This document shows positions 32,333 to 44,524 of a stretch of 60,000 nucleotides of DNA, in pieces. The notes beneath the pieces are model-generated. The model was not told where the DNA came from, made no database searches, and worked only from the letters and a program-made list of their open reading frames with translations. The position numbers were made by a program, and so were the translations under genes. Position 1 is the first letter of the stretch; each line of letters starts with the position of its first letter. The stretch lies in the NCBI GenBank assembly GCA_914767715.1, contig OU612071.1:22009681-22069680 (forward strand), given 5' to 3'. The DNA comes from Membranipora membranacea (taxonomy: Eukaryota; Bryozoa; Gymnolaemata; Cheilostomatida; Membraniporidae).

Positions 32333-35300
32333 TTATGCCATTGTAGGTGGCTCAATGTCACCAGTAGCAGGTTTGGTACCATCTTTCAGGTGGCGGTCTA
32401 ATGATTCCATTAAATCATCCATGTATTCTGTAAATACAACAAATCATATCGGATATAAAAATATATCATTATGTTGGATTTGGAACTCGCCCTCCTCGTA
32501 TCATAGTCGATGAGGTAAATTAACTAGGTAATACATAACCACAGTAGCTGATGATAAATTATAACACCTGCTTGGCTTTGTAACTTTTGTAAGCAGTTTC
32601 TCTCAAAAATCTAGATTATAATTTCAGTGCTCATGGGAAAATAAGCGCTTTATAGCTTTCAGCAACTTGGAAAACTTTGTGATGTCTTCATCAATGCACT
32701 TTGATCTAGGAGCTTTACATAAGACTTACTTAATGTTGGGTCATCACGGATGTGTTGAATGGTCGGTATCAGCTTGGTGGCCTTCGACCTCTGTATCCGT
32801 CTTAATGGTGTACCATCCTTGGCCAGTTTGATGGGTCGCTGGCAATTCTCGTTGTGATGGAGAATTGTGATTTGTGTTCTATAATCACAAAAGAGTTCAT
32901 TGCATTACTAAACTCAAAATTAGCTGATGTCTGATGATTTAGCTTATCAGATCATATTGGTGCTTTTCAGGGGTGTTTAGCGGGACAGCCGCCATTCCAT
33001 TCTTCGGAGTATCAGGCCGAGCTATGATTATGTCAAACTGTGTTGCTGACCTACTGAATTAATAGCATAAAAAACACACAAATGAAACATAAAATACTGT
33101 CAATCATGTGATATAGTGCATACAAACTCAAATTTTGTTTAATTTTCTTACCTTGACAGCATACCGGAATAGGAGAAACCCTCCATCTTAGGAGCATTAT
33201 GGTTTACTTGGCTGTGGAAACCCTCGAGCTCGCTGGTGGCTTCCTGACTGGCCATATTGATTGCCTCGACAAAGGTCTTCTCCCACATGACCTTCCGTAC
33301 CTCTCCATCAAGTGGGGATTCTGCAATATAATCATACATATGGGTTCAAAGTCATTATCAATAACTTTGAATATTGTGTATTAGGTACTCAACACCAAGT
33401 CTATAGACAAAACATTGATGCTGTGTGTTTTGTCTATGATGAGGATCAGACATCAATAACAAACAAATCTGATTTTGGAGGACCAGACTACGGTCGCCAC
33501 TCCAAATTATAACCATGATCTAGATCCGCCCGCCAGTTTGTCAGAGCCCTAATAAAATTAAAATAACGCCAGATGCCAGTTGGAAATATATAAAATATTT
33601 TAGCTCCTGGTCAATTTACCAAGTAAAATATAAAGTATAATACCGCTAAACGCCTGTCAATTCCCTTTATGTATGAACATGTTATGCATGATATATAATC
33701 TTTTTTACCTATGGTGACTCAATATGGATGAAGAGAAAAAAATAAAACATGAAAATAAAAGTTTCTCTACTAAGTTGGATTTCATTTGAAGTTAGTTGAC
33801 CTAGCAAACATTGATCTCTAGGATGTTTTTTCAGGTTCAGAATTTATACTGGTTATATGTATGTATTTGTGATCTACTTAGATCAGAGAGAGAGTGAGGG
33901 AGGGAGAGAGGCAGAAAATGAAATGGATTTTTCCTCCATTTGTGTTCATGGTATATAGATAATAAAGATTTTAACTCAAGCTGTTTTATAGGGCTAAAAA
34001 TATAAAAGTGAAAAAACACCTACAAATCTGCCTACTGTCTTATATATCAAGGTATTAATTTGGAGTAGCCTAAAAACTTTTGATTATGAACTTGCAACAT
34101 TTTTCTTACCTGGAACGATATACTCGACGACTAATTCCTCTCCGTCTTCATTGTACAGGGTTTCTGGGGATTCATGCTCACATTTAGTGAAGCCATCAAA
34201 GTTATGGTCGTGGATGTCACAGATGTGGTTGGAGCAAGACTTCCAATAGCCGATCCGTCTGGCACCAGGACTGGTGTTCTTTATGACGTACCACAGATGA
34301 GTAATTATTGATGGAATCCAGCGTACAATCATCTTGAAACCAACTTTTCGTGAAGCCAAATTGTTGAGTTTCTTTCTGAGACCTGCAAAAAAACCATTGC
34401 ATTATTATTATTTCATGACACAGAGAGGATAGCCTGCTACGCATAAAAATGCATTGCCAGTTGGTGATTTTTTCCATCTGTCATTTGCATTGTTCTATTT
34501 TCCAAAATTTGTTAAACAAATATTTTGTTGCATGGGGTCATTGGGAATCATGAACCTATTTCCGGTCTTGTATAATTTGCCCAATAGAAGCAAAATGATT
34601 TGATATGTGCATGAAAACAAACATTACCTTTAGTGAGATGCCATGTGTCAAAAAAGTGCTGAACTTCACTCCACTTAGTCTTCATGTACGATCTTATGCT
34701 GACATGCCTATCAGTGGTGACAGAGGCAACTTTTACATTTTTGTTGTCCAGATCCTTCCGGCACCTTATCATCCCTTCCAACTCCATAGCTGAGGATGAA
34801 GTTGTCTCAGTACACTGTAATAAAGGGTAGAGTTAGTTACTAAGAAAAATTATATGACTTAGCATCACTAAACCAACTCTTCCGAACATGGAAAAGTGTA
34901 AGGCTTCAATTTAATATGGATCCGACTATATCACGGGACAAACATAATGGTATAAACATTGCATGTAGAGCTCATCTTCGGAAGATTTCCAAAGCATTTG
35001 TTTCTGAATCTCACCTTTACAAGATTGTTAGCTACTATCTTGCTGGTAGCAGCATCCATAAACGTGTACATTCCATACATTGCACTGTGGCCAGGTGAAT
35101 CGAATCGGCCATCTCCATTCAGTCTCAAGGGCTGTTCTACCTCTTTCAATACTGCGTCCATGTGCGTCAGGTACACGTCTCTTACAACCTATAATATACA
35201 AAGTTATTTATATGATATCAACAAGCATCCCGGTTCAAGCTGAGCCCAAAGTGTGAGTTCGCGCCAGGTATGGAAGTACAATGAGATTGCCTGCTGAGAA

Positions 35301-38300
35301 GTTATCATCTAGGTCTTGGGCTGAAATGGCCCAGGATCGTCAATGGGAATGGATAATATTTCGAGGGCGGGTCAAGTGGTGACAGCCCAGCTCGATGTAG
35401 GCCTACCTCAAAATCCACATGGTGAATATAAATCAGATAATGCTGAGCAAAGGCTTGTCTATAACTCCTTTTTTGAGCAAGCAAAGTTTTCACTTGATTT
35501 GAAGTTATGGAAAACATCCTTCCGAAAGGATATTTAGTTTGGTGATATAAAAAGCGTATCGTAATACCTCACTTATAAGACACCGGACTTATAAGTGAAG
35601 CACCTCCCTCTGAAAAATAAAAATGCTCCAGTTATAAAGTATCCCACAGCTATAAAGCATCCCTTTGAAAAAATAATTTCCGTGGTTGGGATTCAAACCC
35701 ACAACTTACTAATTGACCGTCTTGATTACAGGGCAGACGCTCTACACACTGAGCTATTCAGCCACACATACATTTAGCAGATTTGGCCCAACATAAATAT
35801 AAAAACTCATAGGTGAGGTATTACGATAAAATATAAAAAGAAATCAACTAACCCCATAAAGATAGTCTTTCTGATGCCTGAAGAAAGTACGGGGTGATAT
35901 ACACGATATGTTGAGGAATTGGAAGGCCCGCAAAAACTTCATCGGAAGAACCCCAGTAAAGAGCATGATGGCAGCTATCAGGATGTTCAAAAGCGGCACT
36001 CCCTTCAGAACAGGGCTGTTATGCCAGACATATGAGTGGCCACAACTCTGGCATGATATAGTGAACTGGACATTGGCGCCAGCAGGTCTCTGAGAGGGTT
36101 CCACTAGGGCTTCCTTGCCACATTGTTTGCATCTATCCATGAGCTCCATTAGACTGGTGTGATAAACAATGTACTTCTTCTGGTCATACCAGGAATCTCC
36201 ACTGAAACATACAATGATGGTTGCTATCAATCAAACATTATTTTTTCATTCTTCTTATAGCCGAACAAACAATAGCTAGTTTTGCGTGAAGAGAATTTCT
36301 CTCTTCTCTCTTGTGTAGAGTTGCTTATCTGTGTGTGGGTGTGTGTGTGTGTGTGTTTGTGTGTGTGTAACATATCTATTTCCATGGCAATACCAAATTG
36401 GTCATCAACATATATTGTGCTCGTCCATACAGTCCTAGAGTCATAGGTCGATGAGTGAAGTCAAGGCACAACTTTGGTGGACAGTGGATATATTTTACTC
36501 AGATTTCATATCACACAACCAAAACATACCTTGTACGGTAAGATTCAATGTCTTCGTCGAGTTCCTCCTGGTACAGCTCTTCCTCATCTGTATCTGGTCG
36601 GTATGAGGAGTCCAGGGGCTGCTCAGGTGATTCCTGTAATGACACAAAAAAAGATAAAATTGGTTGGAGTGAGATATTGTGTTTAAGAAATTTGTCAGGC
36701 ATCAGGTCAACTTACCGTGGCTGCCAGGACCAAATTTACTGCAAGTTCACCACACATAATGGCGCGACTGATAATGACAAAAACAAAAATGCTGTAATCA
36801 CAATAGAAGAGATGTCATTTCACAATTCATCTAACAATCTTATTCCATGACATAATGATAAAAGTAATCATCTGTTCATTGCAACTACATGCTACTTACA
36901 CTACTCGATCTTAATGAATTACTGCTGTCGGAGGACTGGAGAATATCGACTGTGGGTTCTATTTGGGCTGCTGCAGTTATTACTTGATCTGTTATGTCTG
37001 TGCTGTCTTTACATTGTAACTCATCTGCTGGGGCTGTAGCCGGTGCAGAGCGCTCTAAAATGTTCTGAACACCTGTCCTATAAATAAATAAGGAACAAAT
37101 TTAGATATATTACGCCTTGTTGGTAATCAATGACATATGTACAGCGTCTCTGGTCTCTGTCTGGTCTCTGTCTCCGTATAGAATGAGTACCAGATCTATC
37201 AGATAAATATTGAACTCAATGATATACAGTTTCAATATGCTAAGCTCGACATCAGTAAGGCAATCAACAAGCAAAAGAATTGTCGTAGATAGCGGAAGTG
37301 ACAAATACTGGGAATAATATCTGCAGCTACTTCCGGAGTACTAGAACTAGGCTAAATATATTGTCAATGGATATTGATAAGCTGCATTTGAGTGAATACC
37401 CAAAAATCTCCATGTCACCTTACTCACTGGAGGTTTAAACTTACTCAGGAAAGGAAGTTTGCGTTTCAGCAACCATCATATGAGATCTTGTAAAATCTGC
37501 AGGGTTAGGAGTATTCTCAGGTGTCATAACTGCTGGCTCACTGTCAATGCTGCTGTCATCTGGCAACCCAGGCAGCGGTGGTGACTGGAATTCTGGTACT
37601 GTCTCATGTCTCAAGGGAGTAGGTATTTCTTGTACTGTCTCATGTCTCGAGGGAGTAAGTAATTCTGGTACGGTTTCATGTGTCATTGGAGTATCTTGTT
37701 GTGTACTAGTCCCTGCACCATAGAGAAGGCTCTTCTTTGACGAACTGTTGAATGACAATGGAAATTCATGACATTTTATACAAATATTATAAATAGGTGG
37801 ACTTATATAGTGATATATAAGGTATTGGTGCCCAATAACAGGTACATAATTTCCAAATTAATCATTGAAACCCCCATATATTGACCCTCTTCGTTAATCA
37901 TCTATTAGTTAGTTTTACAGTATTTCTGATGTTATAATATCAGGAGCACTCAAAATATGTTTAATTTTTCTTGTCATTAGTAAAACTCACGGCAAGATAT
38001 CATCTGGGATTGATGACTCAAGATCCTCAGTAGATACTGTAAGCTTACGAGGTGTAGGTGTTTGTTGAACAGCAACACGACTAGGTATTGCTCCACGACG
38101 TAGTCTCATCCTGTAATGTGAAAGCGCTTGATATTATAAACATGGTACCTATCATTCGCAAATTAAAACATAAACGATAGTACCGGGACAATAATGTAGG
38201 CCTGTTATATATGATTCATCGATTACAACATACATTGTCAAGGATAGAACGACTTTGTATAAATATCACATGATTCCACAGACCAAAAGATTTGGTAGGC

Positions 38301-38613
38301 ATGTTGCAAGTCATACATAAGACAAAGAATTGATGAATGGAGTTAGAGGATTGACCAAATTCGTGATACTCAGTAATACCACAGTTCAGGAGGAAACATA
38401 CTTTTCATCAAATCCGAGGCGATATTTGTCATAATTCTCGATATCCTGTTCGCTGAAGTGTAGGTAGCAAACTGTACTATGCTGTGTCACATATCCCATC
38501 CTCGGGTTAGATTGTTTGACCCATTCCATCCATTGTTTATGAACAGCGGCATCTTTTGGGAAAAGAAATGCATGTTCTGTCAATCCGCAAACACAGCAAA
38601 GTTTCATGGTCAA
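32333..38613 (-). CDS. Kolobok-type transposase: THAP domain, zinc ribbon, DDE core; 12 exons, 769 codons
   Basis: Exons (minus): 38613-38402, 38110-37991, 37744-37445, 37077-36900, 36633-36530, 36201-35853, 35188-35015, 34814-34628, 34382-34110, 33320-33152, 32878-32730, 32427-32333. All have AG/GT borders, all phases match, and they total 2310 bases with no internal stop. Residues 1-70: THAP zinc finger (C6-x2-C9, then C49-x2-H52, with W28). About 70-305: acidic, Pro/Ser/Thr-rich linker containing three HETV(P/Q)E repeats. 329-358: zinc ribbon CKQC...CQSC, then FLNISCISPRTFFRHQ. 446-451: GDGRFDSPGHSA with the first Asp. 511-515: TTDRH with the second Asp. About 530: FDTWHLTKG. 663-668: ELEGFHS with the likely catalytic Glu (665). 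This protein cuts and pastes the flanking element at TTAA. The frame appears functional. Confidence 0.88.
35559..35826. repeat. 268-bp TA-flanked MITE in a transposase intron
   Basis: TCGTAATACCTCACTTATAA at 35559 is mirrored by ACTCATAGGTGAGGTATTAC then GA, ending at 35826, and TA dinucleotides flank both ends. It lies in the 35189-35852 intron of the transposase gene and contains a tRNA-like core, so it is a nested insertion. Confidence 0.75.
35680..35764 (-). ncRNA. tRNA-like sequence (pseudo-tRNA) inside the MITE
   Basis: On the minus strand it reads TGGCTGAATAGCTCAGTGTG then TAGAGCG, an A-box and D-arm, and it ends with GTGGGTTTGAATCCCAACCA, a B-box and T-arm. The 5' and 3' acceptor strands pair poorly, and the variable region is long. 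Intact Pol III promoter boxes with a degraded fold mean a tRNA-derived relic, not a working tRNA. Confidence 0.6.
36331..36369. repeat. (GT)n microsatellite
   Basis: GT run with one GGG and one TTT interruption, in the intron between transposase exons 5 and 6. Confidence 0.9.
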
Positions 38614-39540
38614 CCTAAAAAATTGTAAGTATATTGGATAAAAAGAATGGACAAAAAATAAACGCGTTAAAAGACAAATTTTCCAAGGCCTTTGTTCTGA
38701 GACAACCGAGGCAGAGTTCCCTGCTGATGCTCATCGGAAACTGAACTCAAACTTATAAACTATGTTTTAATATCTGTGTAGGGGATAATCAGGCTGCAAT
38801 CTTGTCAATGAAGACCAAAAAAGTAGCATACATGTACTAGTTTAGAATGCAAACATAATTACACACACACAGCTAAGGCTATTTGAAGCCAGACTGTCAC
38901 TATGACAGCTGATAACAAGGTATCAGAGGCTTGATCTCATGAGTCTCATCTTCTCTAGAACCAGGTCAAAACTGAACAGAGCAAAAACTGAAGCATGCTA
39001 TCAGACAAGCCAACAGTAGATAGAGTAGAATATTGTTTACTTATGTTCTAAGCCTGGTCAAGAATGTGGCTGATTTTTGCATTTATACGGTAACAGTAAC
39101 AACAAACAATGGATGATGGGTGCAGTCAATACCAGAGAAGTGATAGAAGCAACGGGTAGATGAGTAATTGTAGAGACTCATCTATGCCAATTCATCCATT
39201 ATAATAATATGTATCCATAATAACATTACTACTCTACTGTAACTATTATCAAACCAAAACCTTCTTCTTTCAATTTCATGGTCAGCAGCAGGGAGTAACA
39301 ATCACAAATAGTTATGTGAGACTGGTTAGTTATTAAGTGATAAACCCTTACCTGCAGAAAGCTACAGCAAGCGTGAGATATAAATATGATGGTTGGTAAC
39401 TGTTTTATTTCAATTTGATCTAAAAAGTCCTGTAAGATAGTAAGAGTTACTGAACAGCAGCTGCTACAGTCACCTGTCACAATGTAGATAGTAAAATGTA
39501 CCGCATGGGGAAGATAGCCCATGTGCAAGATCAATTTATT

Positions 39541-39809
39541 CGGGGTGTATTGATAACGCCCTGGATAAACAAATAATTAATAGTGTTGGATCTCAGCTAG
39601 ATTTTTAAGGCACCTGATTGGTCAAGTACGGAACTCGTCATCACTATGGCGAAAAGCGTTAGCAGAAGTTAGCAGAAGTTATGAGCTTCTACCTTAGGAG
39701 CTAATAACTCCATGCAAAGCCACTGGCAAATAGTTTTGAGGCCAAATTCATCTATTAATTATGAATACTGGTGGCTCTGCTGGGCAAAGCACAGCTGCGG
39801 CAGCAGTGG
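39541..39809 (-). repeat. Right terminal inverted repeat of the Kolobok element
   Basis: Inverted copy of 29851-30117, ending CAGCTGCGGCAGCAGTGG directly before TTAA (39810-39813). Confidence 0.92.
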
Positions 39810-39813
39810 TTAA

Positions 39814-42800
39814 AGGTGTACAAATAAATATAGATAAAACAGTGTCTGGAATAAATGAAGATTGTATACAAGCATATAAGCATAAGTATATAAGGATTAG
39901 TAAATAAGCATATTTTTTCGCTCCCATTCTACATCAACTACGATCAAAACAGTAAATTGATGACAACAAGCTATATACTGAATCTCTTACAATTTTCAAA
40001 CTCAAAATCTATTGAAACCCTGTTACTTTTTAACATTGAACAGATACTGTGGCCAGAAAATGGATGAGACACAGGGTTTTGTCTAAGCCCACAATGTTAA
40101 ACACTTCCACCAGAGGTCTCTGCAATGGATCATGTAAGGTCAAATAGATTTAATCTGTGTTAAACAGGACTATGCAATGGTGGATTAGTACAGCTGGGAG
40201 GGGTCGTTAATTCGACTTCCACTGGGGAAGGCTTATAGATTGCTTGTTCAACCCACCATTTTGGTGGTTCTATAGTCCCGAGCATCCTTCGAGGGGAATT
40301 TAATTAATACTAATATGACGATGGTTGTTTTCTCTTGGCAGGGGAAGCAATTCTCATTGAAGCAAATGAGCACGTCAAAAATAGTGTTTTCATAGAATGA
40401 ATTTTTCGTTAGATGACTGCTGAAGAATGTTCAATGTGATGGCTCTACATTGGTTTTACACTCCACCTTGCCTAGTTGTGTAAAGAAGATCAACGTGTTT
40501 CCTTGTCAGTTTTACAATGCTTTTACGAAAATACGTGTGGCCAAATTTGGTCCTGAGGGCTAAGAGCTGTTGCCACATGATGAGGTTTTGCAGTGATCAC
40601 TGATAGCCACTTGTTTGTGTGATAATATTCTTAGCTAGATATGGACAGACAATAGTGCGTTTATTTATTAGCTAAGATATATCTAAACTCGTTCTTCAAG
40701 AAACCAATGTTGATTCCAAAAACCTGCGGTTAAATTGGACTGTACCTCGTTTCCAGCTACACTTCCCTTTAACACTTCTTATTTTCTTCTTAAAATCTTC
40801 AAATTTGACCATTTCTTCAAACATTGCTTGAATTATGCATATATGCAAAGCTCGCTTCAACTCCACGATGACGATAAGGAGTATATAAAATACAAACAAA
40901 TGATTACTTAGCCAAGGACTAATTGGAACTCAAAATTGGTATTTGGTCTTTAATTTTGATGGATCAGTTCCCTTTCAATGCGTGAAATAATTAAACGAGA
41001 ATCATTCGGCGCTTAATTCTACCAATGTTATTATTATATTAATATTATTAGGGTGTCCTTTCCGTTAAAGGGCAACAAAACACAACTCTTATCTCATAAA
41101 ATTACTTAACTTCATGTGTTTTATAGTGATCTATGATCATCCACTCCATCTAGAAATTATTTACGATTAGGCCAGCCTTTAATTCCAACAAGGGAAGAGT
41201 TGCCTCATACATAGACAATAATATTGTCACAACATACAACTTCTACATGTCTTTGTGGTCGACTCCAAACCTTATGTTGTGACTAACAGCTTCAATGAGC
41301 TTGAAATGACCATCCCTCCTCCTATCGCAAAGTGTCCAGAATCTTTTCCTCAACCTCAAAATTACATGCTTTGCTGAGAAAAATTTTCGATATAAATGCT
41401 TCTTCTTTTGAATCATAGTTGAGGTAATAAACACAAGTAGACAAGCAGGAGGTTGCATGATTTGAGAAACACCAGGAGTTGAAGTTGTGTCCGAAAATAA
41501 CCACTATCTCCTGGCCTAACGATATTGTGTCATTCATTTATAGACAATTACATTGATGTCACTCATTTAATATCAAAACTTGATTTGATTTAAATTGGTC
41601 CTCGTCAAAATTAGGGGTGGATAAAACCTTAAAACTTGGAGATAAAGTTTGTATATTTGATCTCGGACTCAACTACAAACCAGATCAGATTTACTATAAG
41701 CCAGTTTTGAGATTTATGTTTGTCATTTACCAACAGATAGTGCATAGTTCATTCTGCCCAAGGCAAACGAAAGACCTGAGGATCTTCATTGAACCAATAG
41801 CTTCGGTCCTGCATAGTTTGAGTTGTCTACATAGCCGTCAAAACTCCTACACTATTGAGAGGTATCAGACTCTTCGACATACAACTGCAAGTATTGGTGC
41901 TGAATGGTTGCGATGTTGAAGAACAGTCCTTATCAAACTTTGGTAATATTTTTGACTTTCATTTTAGTTTTAGTTTAGTTGTACATCAGATCTGATATTA
42001 CATCTGTTAATAACAATGGATCGCGGGGTGCTCTTTGAAATCATGGTACTCTTTCAATGTGGATACAAATTTGGTATAGCATGACATAAAACCAAAAAAA
42101 ATACTTTTATATAGGGGTTAGTTAGGATTATCAAAAGCTTTATTCAAACGGGAATTCTCAGCGAGTTGATATAAAAAATCATTGAGAGATAGCAAATCTA
42201 TAGCAATTAATGACCCTTTGCAGCCGAACTTGAAAAGATAATAATAAGAGAATGTTTCTGGATTGATGTGAGTCTTTGCCTGTTTGTGTCAGATAAGAGT
42301 GCACACCATGATCAGGCAGCATAGATGATAAAAAGAGGTTTGTTAGATATGAGGATCTTCAACCTATGGGTATTCAGTCTGATCACTTCTGGTTTGCTCG
42401 TTGGGAAATGTCGTTTGACACATTTCTAATTGCATTTCTAATGGGGTTATGTTTTTCGGAGTAATCTCCCTTGATTATTTACAGATGAGACCATACTTTT
42501 GCTAAGTTTTATATAAGCTATATAGGGAGCAAATGAGACCTTTTGCTGTGAATTGGTTTCAGCTAACTACAATTGATAAAATTATTCGGTAATTTAAAAA
42601 TTTGACCTATATGCTGAAATAAAAAAGTATCCCGAAACATTAATTTTTAATACAATTAAATTTAAATAACATATTAAAATATAAAATCCTGATCAATCAC
42701 AAGGAAATTCAGTGTTAGGAGGGAAGGTGTCTTGATATATACAGCTAAATTTGTTTTGCAAAAGAATTCCATATATATATTAAGTAATTGGATTAAATAT

Positions 42801-43157
42801 AGAATTGCTTTGTATCACAATAACATGAAATATAAATATGTTATTCGGAATTTTTTTTCTGCAATCAATATTTTCAGGTTGGCTTAATATAATATGTGAA
42901 ATTCAAAGCCGGAAAATTATTATTTCTCTTTATTTATTTCGATATATTAATCATATTATATAATATAATATATATCAAATTATATTCACAGTCAATTTTT
43001 GTCTAATAAAGTGGGTCAGCAAAATCCGCCTATGAAATTACGCTCATTTTATTTCTATCTTAATTTCCCTGGCTGCCAGACCAAAAAGTGTGATCTGATC
43101 CAATGATAGCTTACATAAAAAAGTGCAAATTTATGGTCTCATCTGCTCAGCGCCCCC

Positions 43158-43191
<34 letters not shown>

Positions 43192-44054
43192 TATAATAAT
43201 ATAATAATTGCTTTCTTTGATAAATTTATAGTAAAGGTACTCCTAAGAGAATATTTAAAATATTTTACTTTGATGACAACTTTGCATCATAACTTAATGT
43301 GATTAAATTTTTTCCTCTTCACAATGCAAGTGGGAGGTTGATCAAGGCGAAGATATTTCTACAAATTTAACATAATCTGTGTGTAGAAAATGAGACTGTC
43401 AGGAGTTTGTATATAATAGTCTTAATGTCATATCAAATTTTGCATAATTTTGTATATGGGATATTTTGGAATGCGGATACTTTGACCACATATTAGATAT
43501 TAATGTGGCACACACATTTCATAGTTGAGAAGTTGGGATAATTGTTTGAATTTTGCAAACTTAGTGCGGCATCTTGGGCAATAGAGAAAGATTCTCACTC
43601 CAAGACAATTGAGTAGTCACCTATGACGGTGTTAATAAATACAGTCAATGCAAAGGAAATACTTATGAATATTTCATATCAAAACTTTCAAAAGTTTAAT
43701 TAGAATAAGGAGACAAAATAAAAACTCTCTTATTTTTTATCCGACTATTATTAATGTGTCACAAGCAATGAAAATAGGGCTGTTTTAAACACATTTATTG
43801 GATGTATTAAACTGCAATGAGGGAACATTCCTAATTGCAAATGATTTCCCTTAGCCGGGGCTATTTAACCACACGGGCTCAGACAACACATGTGTACTGC
43901 ATTTTGGAAGAATAAATTTGAGTTGCTTCTTACATCAGTTCTAAAGGGGCCCATCTCTCAGTAAGACAGACTACTCAAAATATTGACATTAAGGAAGCAA
44001 CTCAACACCGGCCTGATAACAATTAATTGATCTGAGGAGGCTGAGATCTGTACA
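39814..44054. other. About 4.2 kb with no gene recognised
   Basis: AT-rich, especially 42.6-43.2 kb (TA-rich tracts). Open stretches at 40696-40899, 41243-41537 and 41617-41919 show no recognisable motif and overlap on opposite strands, so I treat them as chance. A trinucleotide repeat is at 43159-43207. Confidence 0.45.
43159..43207. repeat. (AAT)n microsatellite
   Basis: AAT/ATA run of about 49 bp, breaking down into TATAATAATATAATAAT. Confidence 0.9.
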
Positions 44055-44524
44055 GTGAGACTGTTGGGTGTTGTTTTTGACCGATTTCTTTGCTTCACAC
44101 AGCATGTGGACAAAATCATTAAAAAATGAATACCTGCTTTTCATGCAATCTGCAAACTCAGAAAATCAGGATTCAATAAAAATGGCCTTAATCTGTTTTA
44201 TAAAGCTCGCAACATACCACTCCTGATATACACAGCCTCGCGCTGGTATCTGCTGCTGAGTAAGTCGGACAAGGAGAGATTGGATAAAAACCAAAGACAC
44301 TGCCTCCGCCTGATATACCTTCATATCGAAAACACCAAAAGCAGACTGAACACAGCAGCGCTTGAGTGTGCCAACGATACACCAATCGCATTCGCTCAGA
44401 CACTTCACACGCCCTCCATGAATACATCAACACAGGCAGCCGTAACTCAGCAAGAAGTGGTCGCATCATTCCAGCTCGTACTAGGACTGCCCCTGCTGAT
44501 AAAATCCTTTGGATAATTTATTGA
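44055..44524 (+). pseudogene. Non-LTR retrotransposon RT 3' fragment
   Basis: The plus strand reads VRLLGVVFDRFLCFTQHVDK, IIKK, a TGA, then IPAFHAICKLRKSGF, LNLFYKARNIPLLIYTAS, WYLLLSKSDKERLDKNQRHC and LRLIYLHIEN. This is the region after the RT palm of CR1/L2-type elements (L-G-V-x-x-D, then HVD, then Y-x-x-x-x-W, then Q-x-x-x-L-R-x-I). Near 44375 the frame shifts and continues with RSDTSHALHEYIN and IIPARTRTAP to a stop at 44522-44524, the element's natural C-terminus. One stop and one frameshift make it a dead 5'-truncated copy. Confidence 0.75.

Larger units (their letters stand above)
29851..39809. mobile_element. Kolobok-type DNA transposon, about 9.96 kb, apparently complete
   Basis: The ends are long inverted repeats (29851-30117 and 39541-39809) beginning CCACTGCTGCCGCAGCTG, with TTAA just outside each end (29847-29850 and 39810-39813; the left end has one extra A). 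A TTAA duplication plus a THAP-domain transposase is diagnostic of the Kolobok superfamily as I know it. Inside are two convergent genes: a 12-exon transposase on the minus strand and a P2X7-ballast-like gene on the plus strand. The two inverted repeats differ at only a few positions, which points to recent movement. Confidence 0.9.

Noticed and set aside
34084-34477. Alternative minus-strand frame overlapping transposase exon 9 (34217-34477)
   Set aside because: The other frame joins in phase with both neighbouring exons and carries the conserved residues.
29851-39809. Considered piggyBac because of the TTAA target
   Set aside because: The transposase has a THAP finger and a D/D/E pattern with GDGRFDSPGHSA, and the TIRs are long; this fits Kolobok, not piggyBac.
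41617-41919. 100-codon plus-strand frame
   Set aside because: No recognisable domain, no splice context, and overlapping minus-strand open frames nearby; length is possible by chance.
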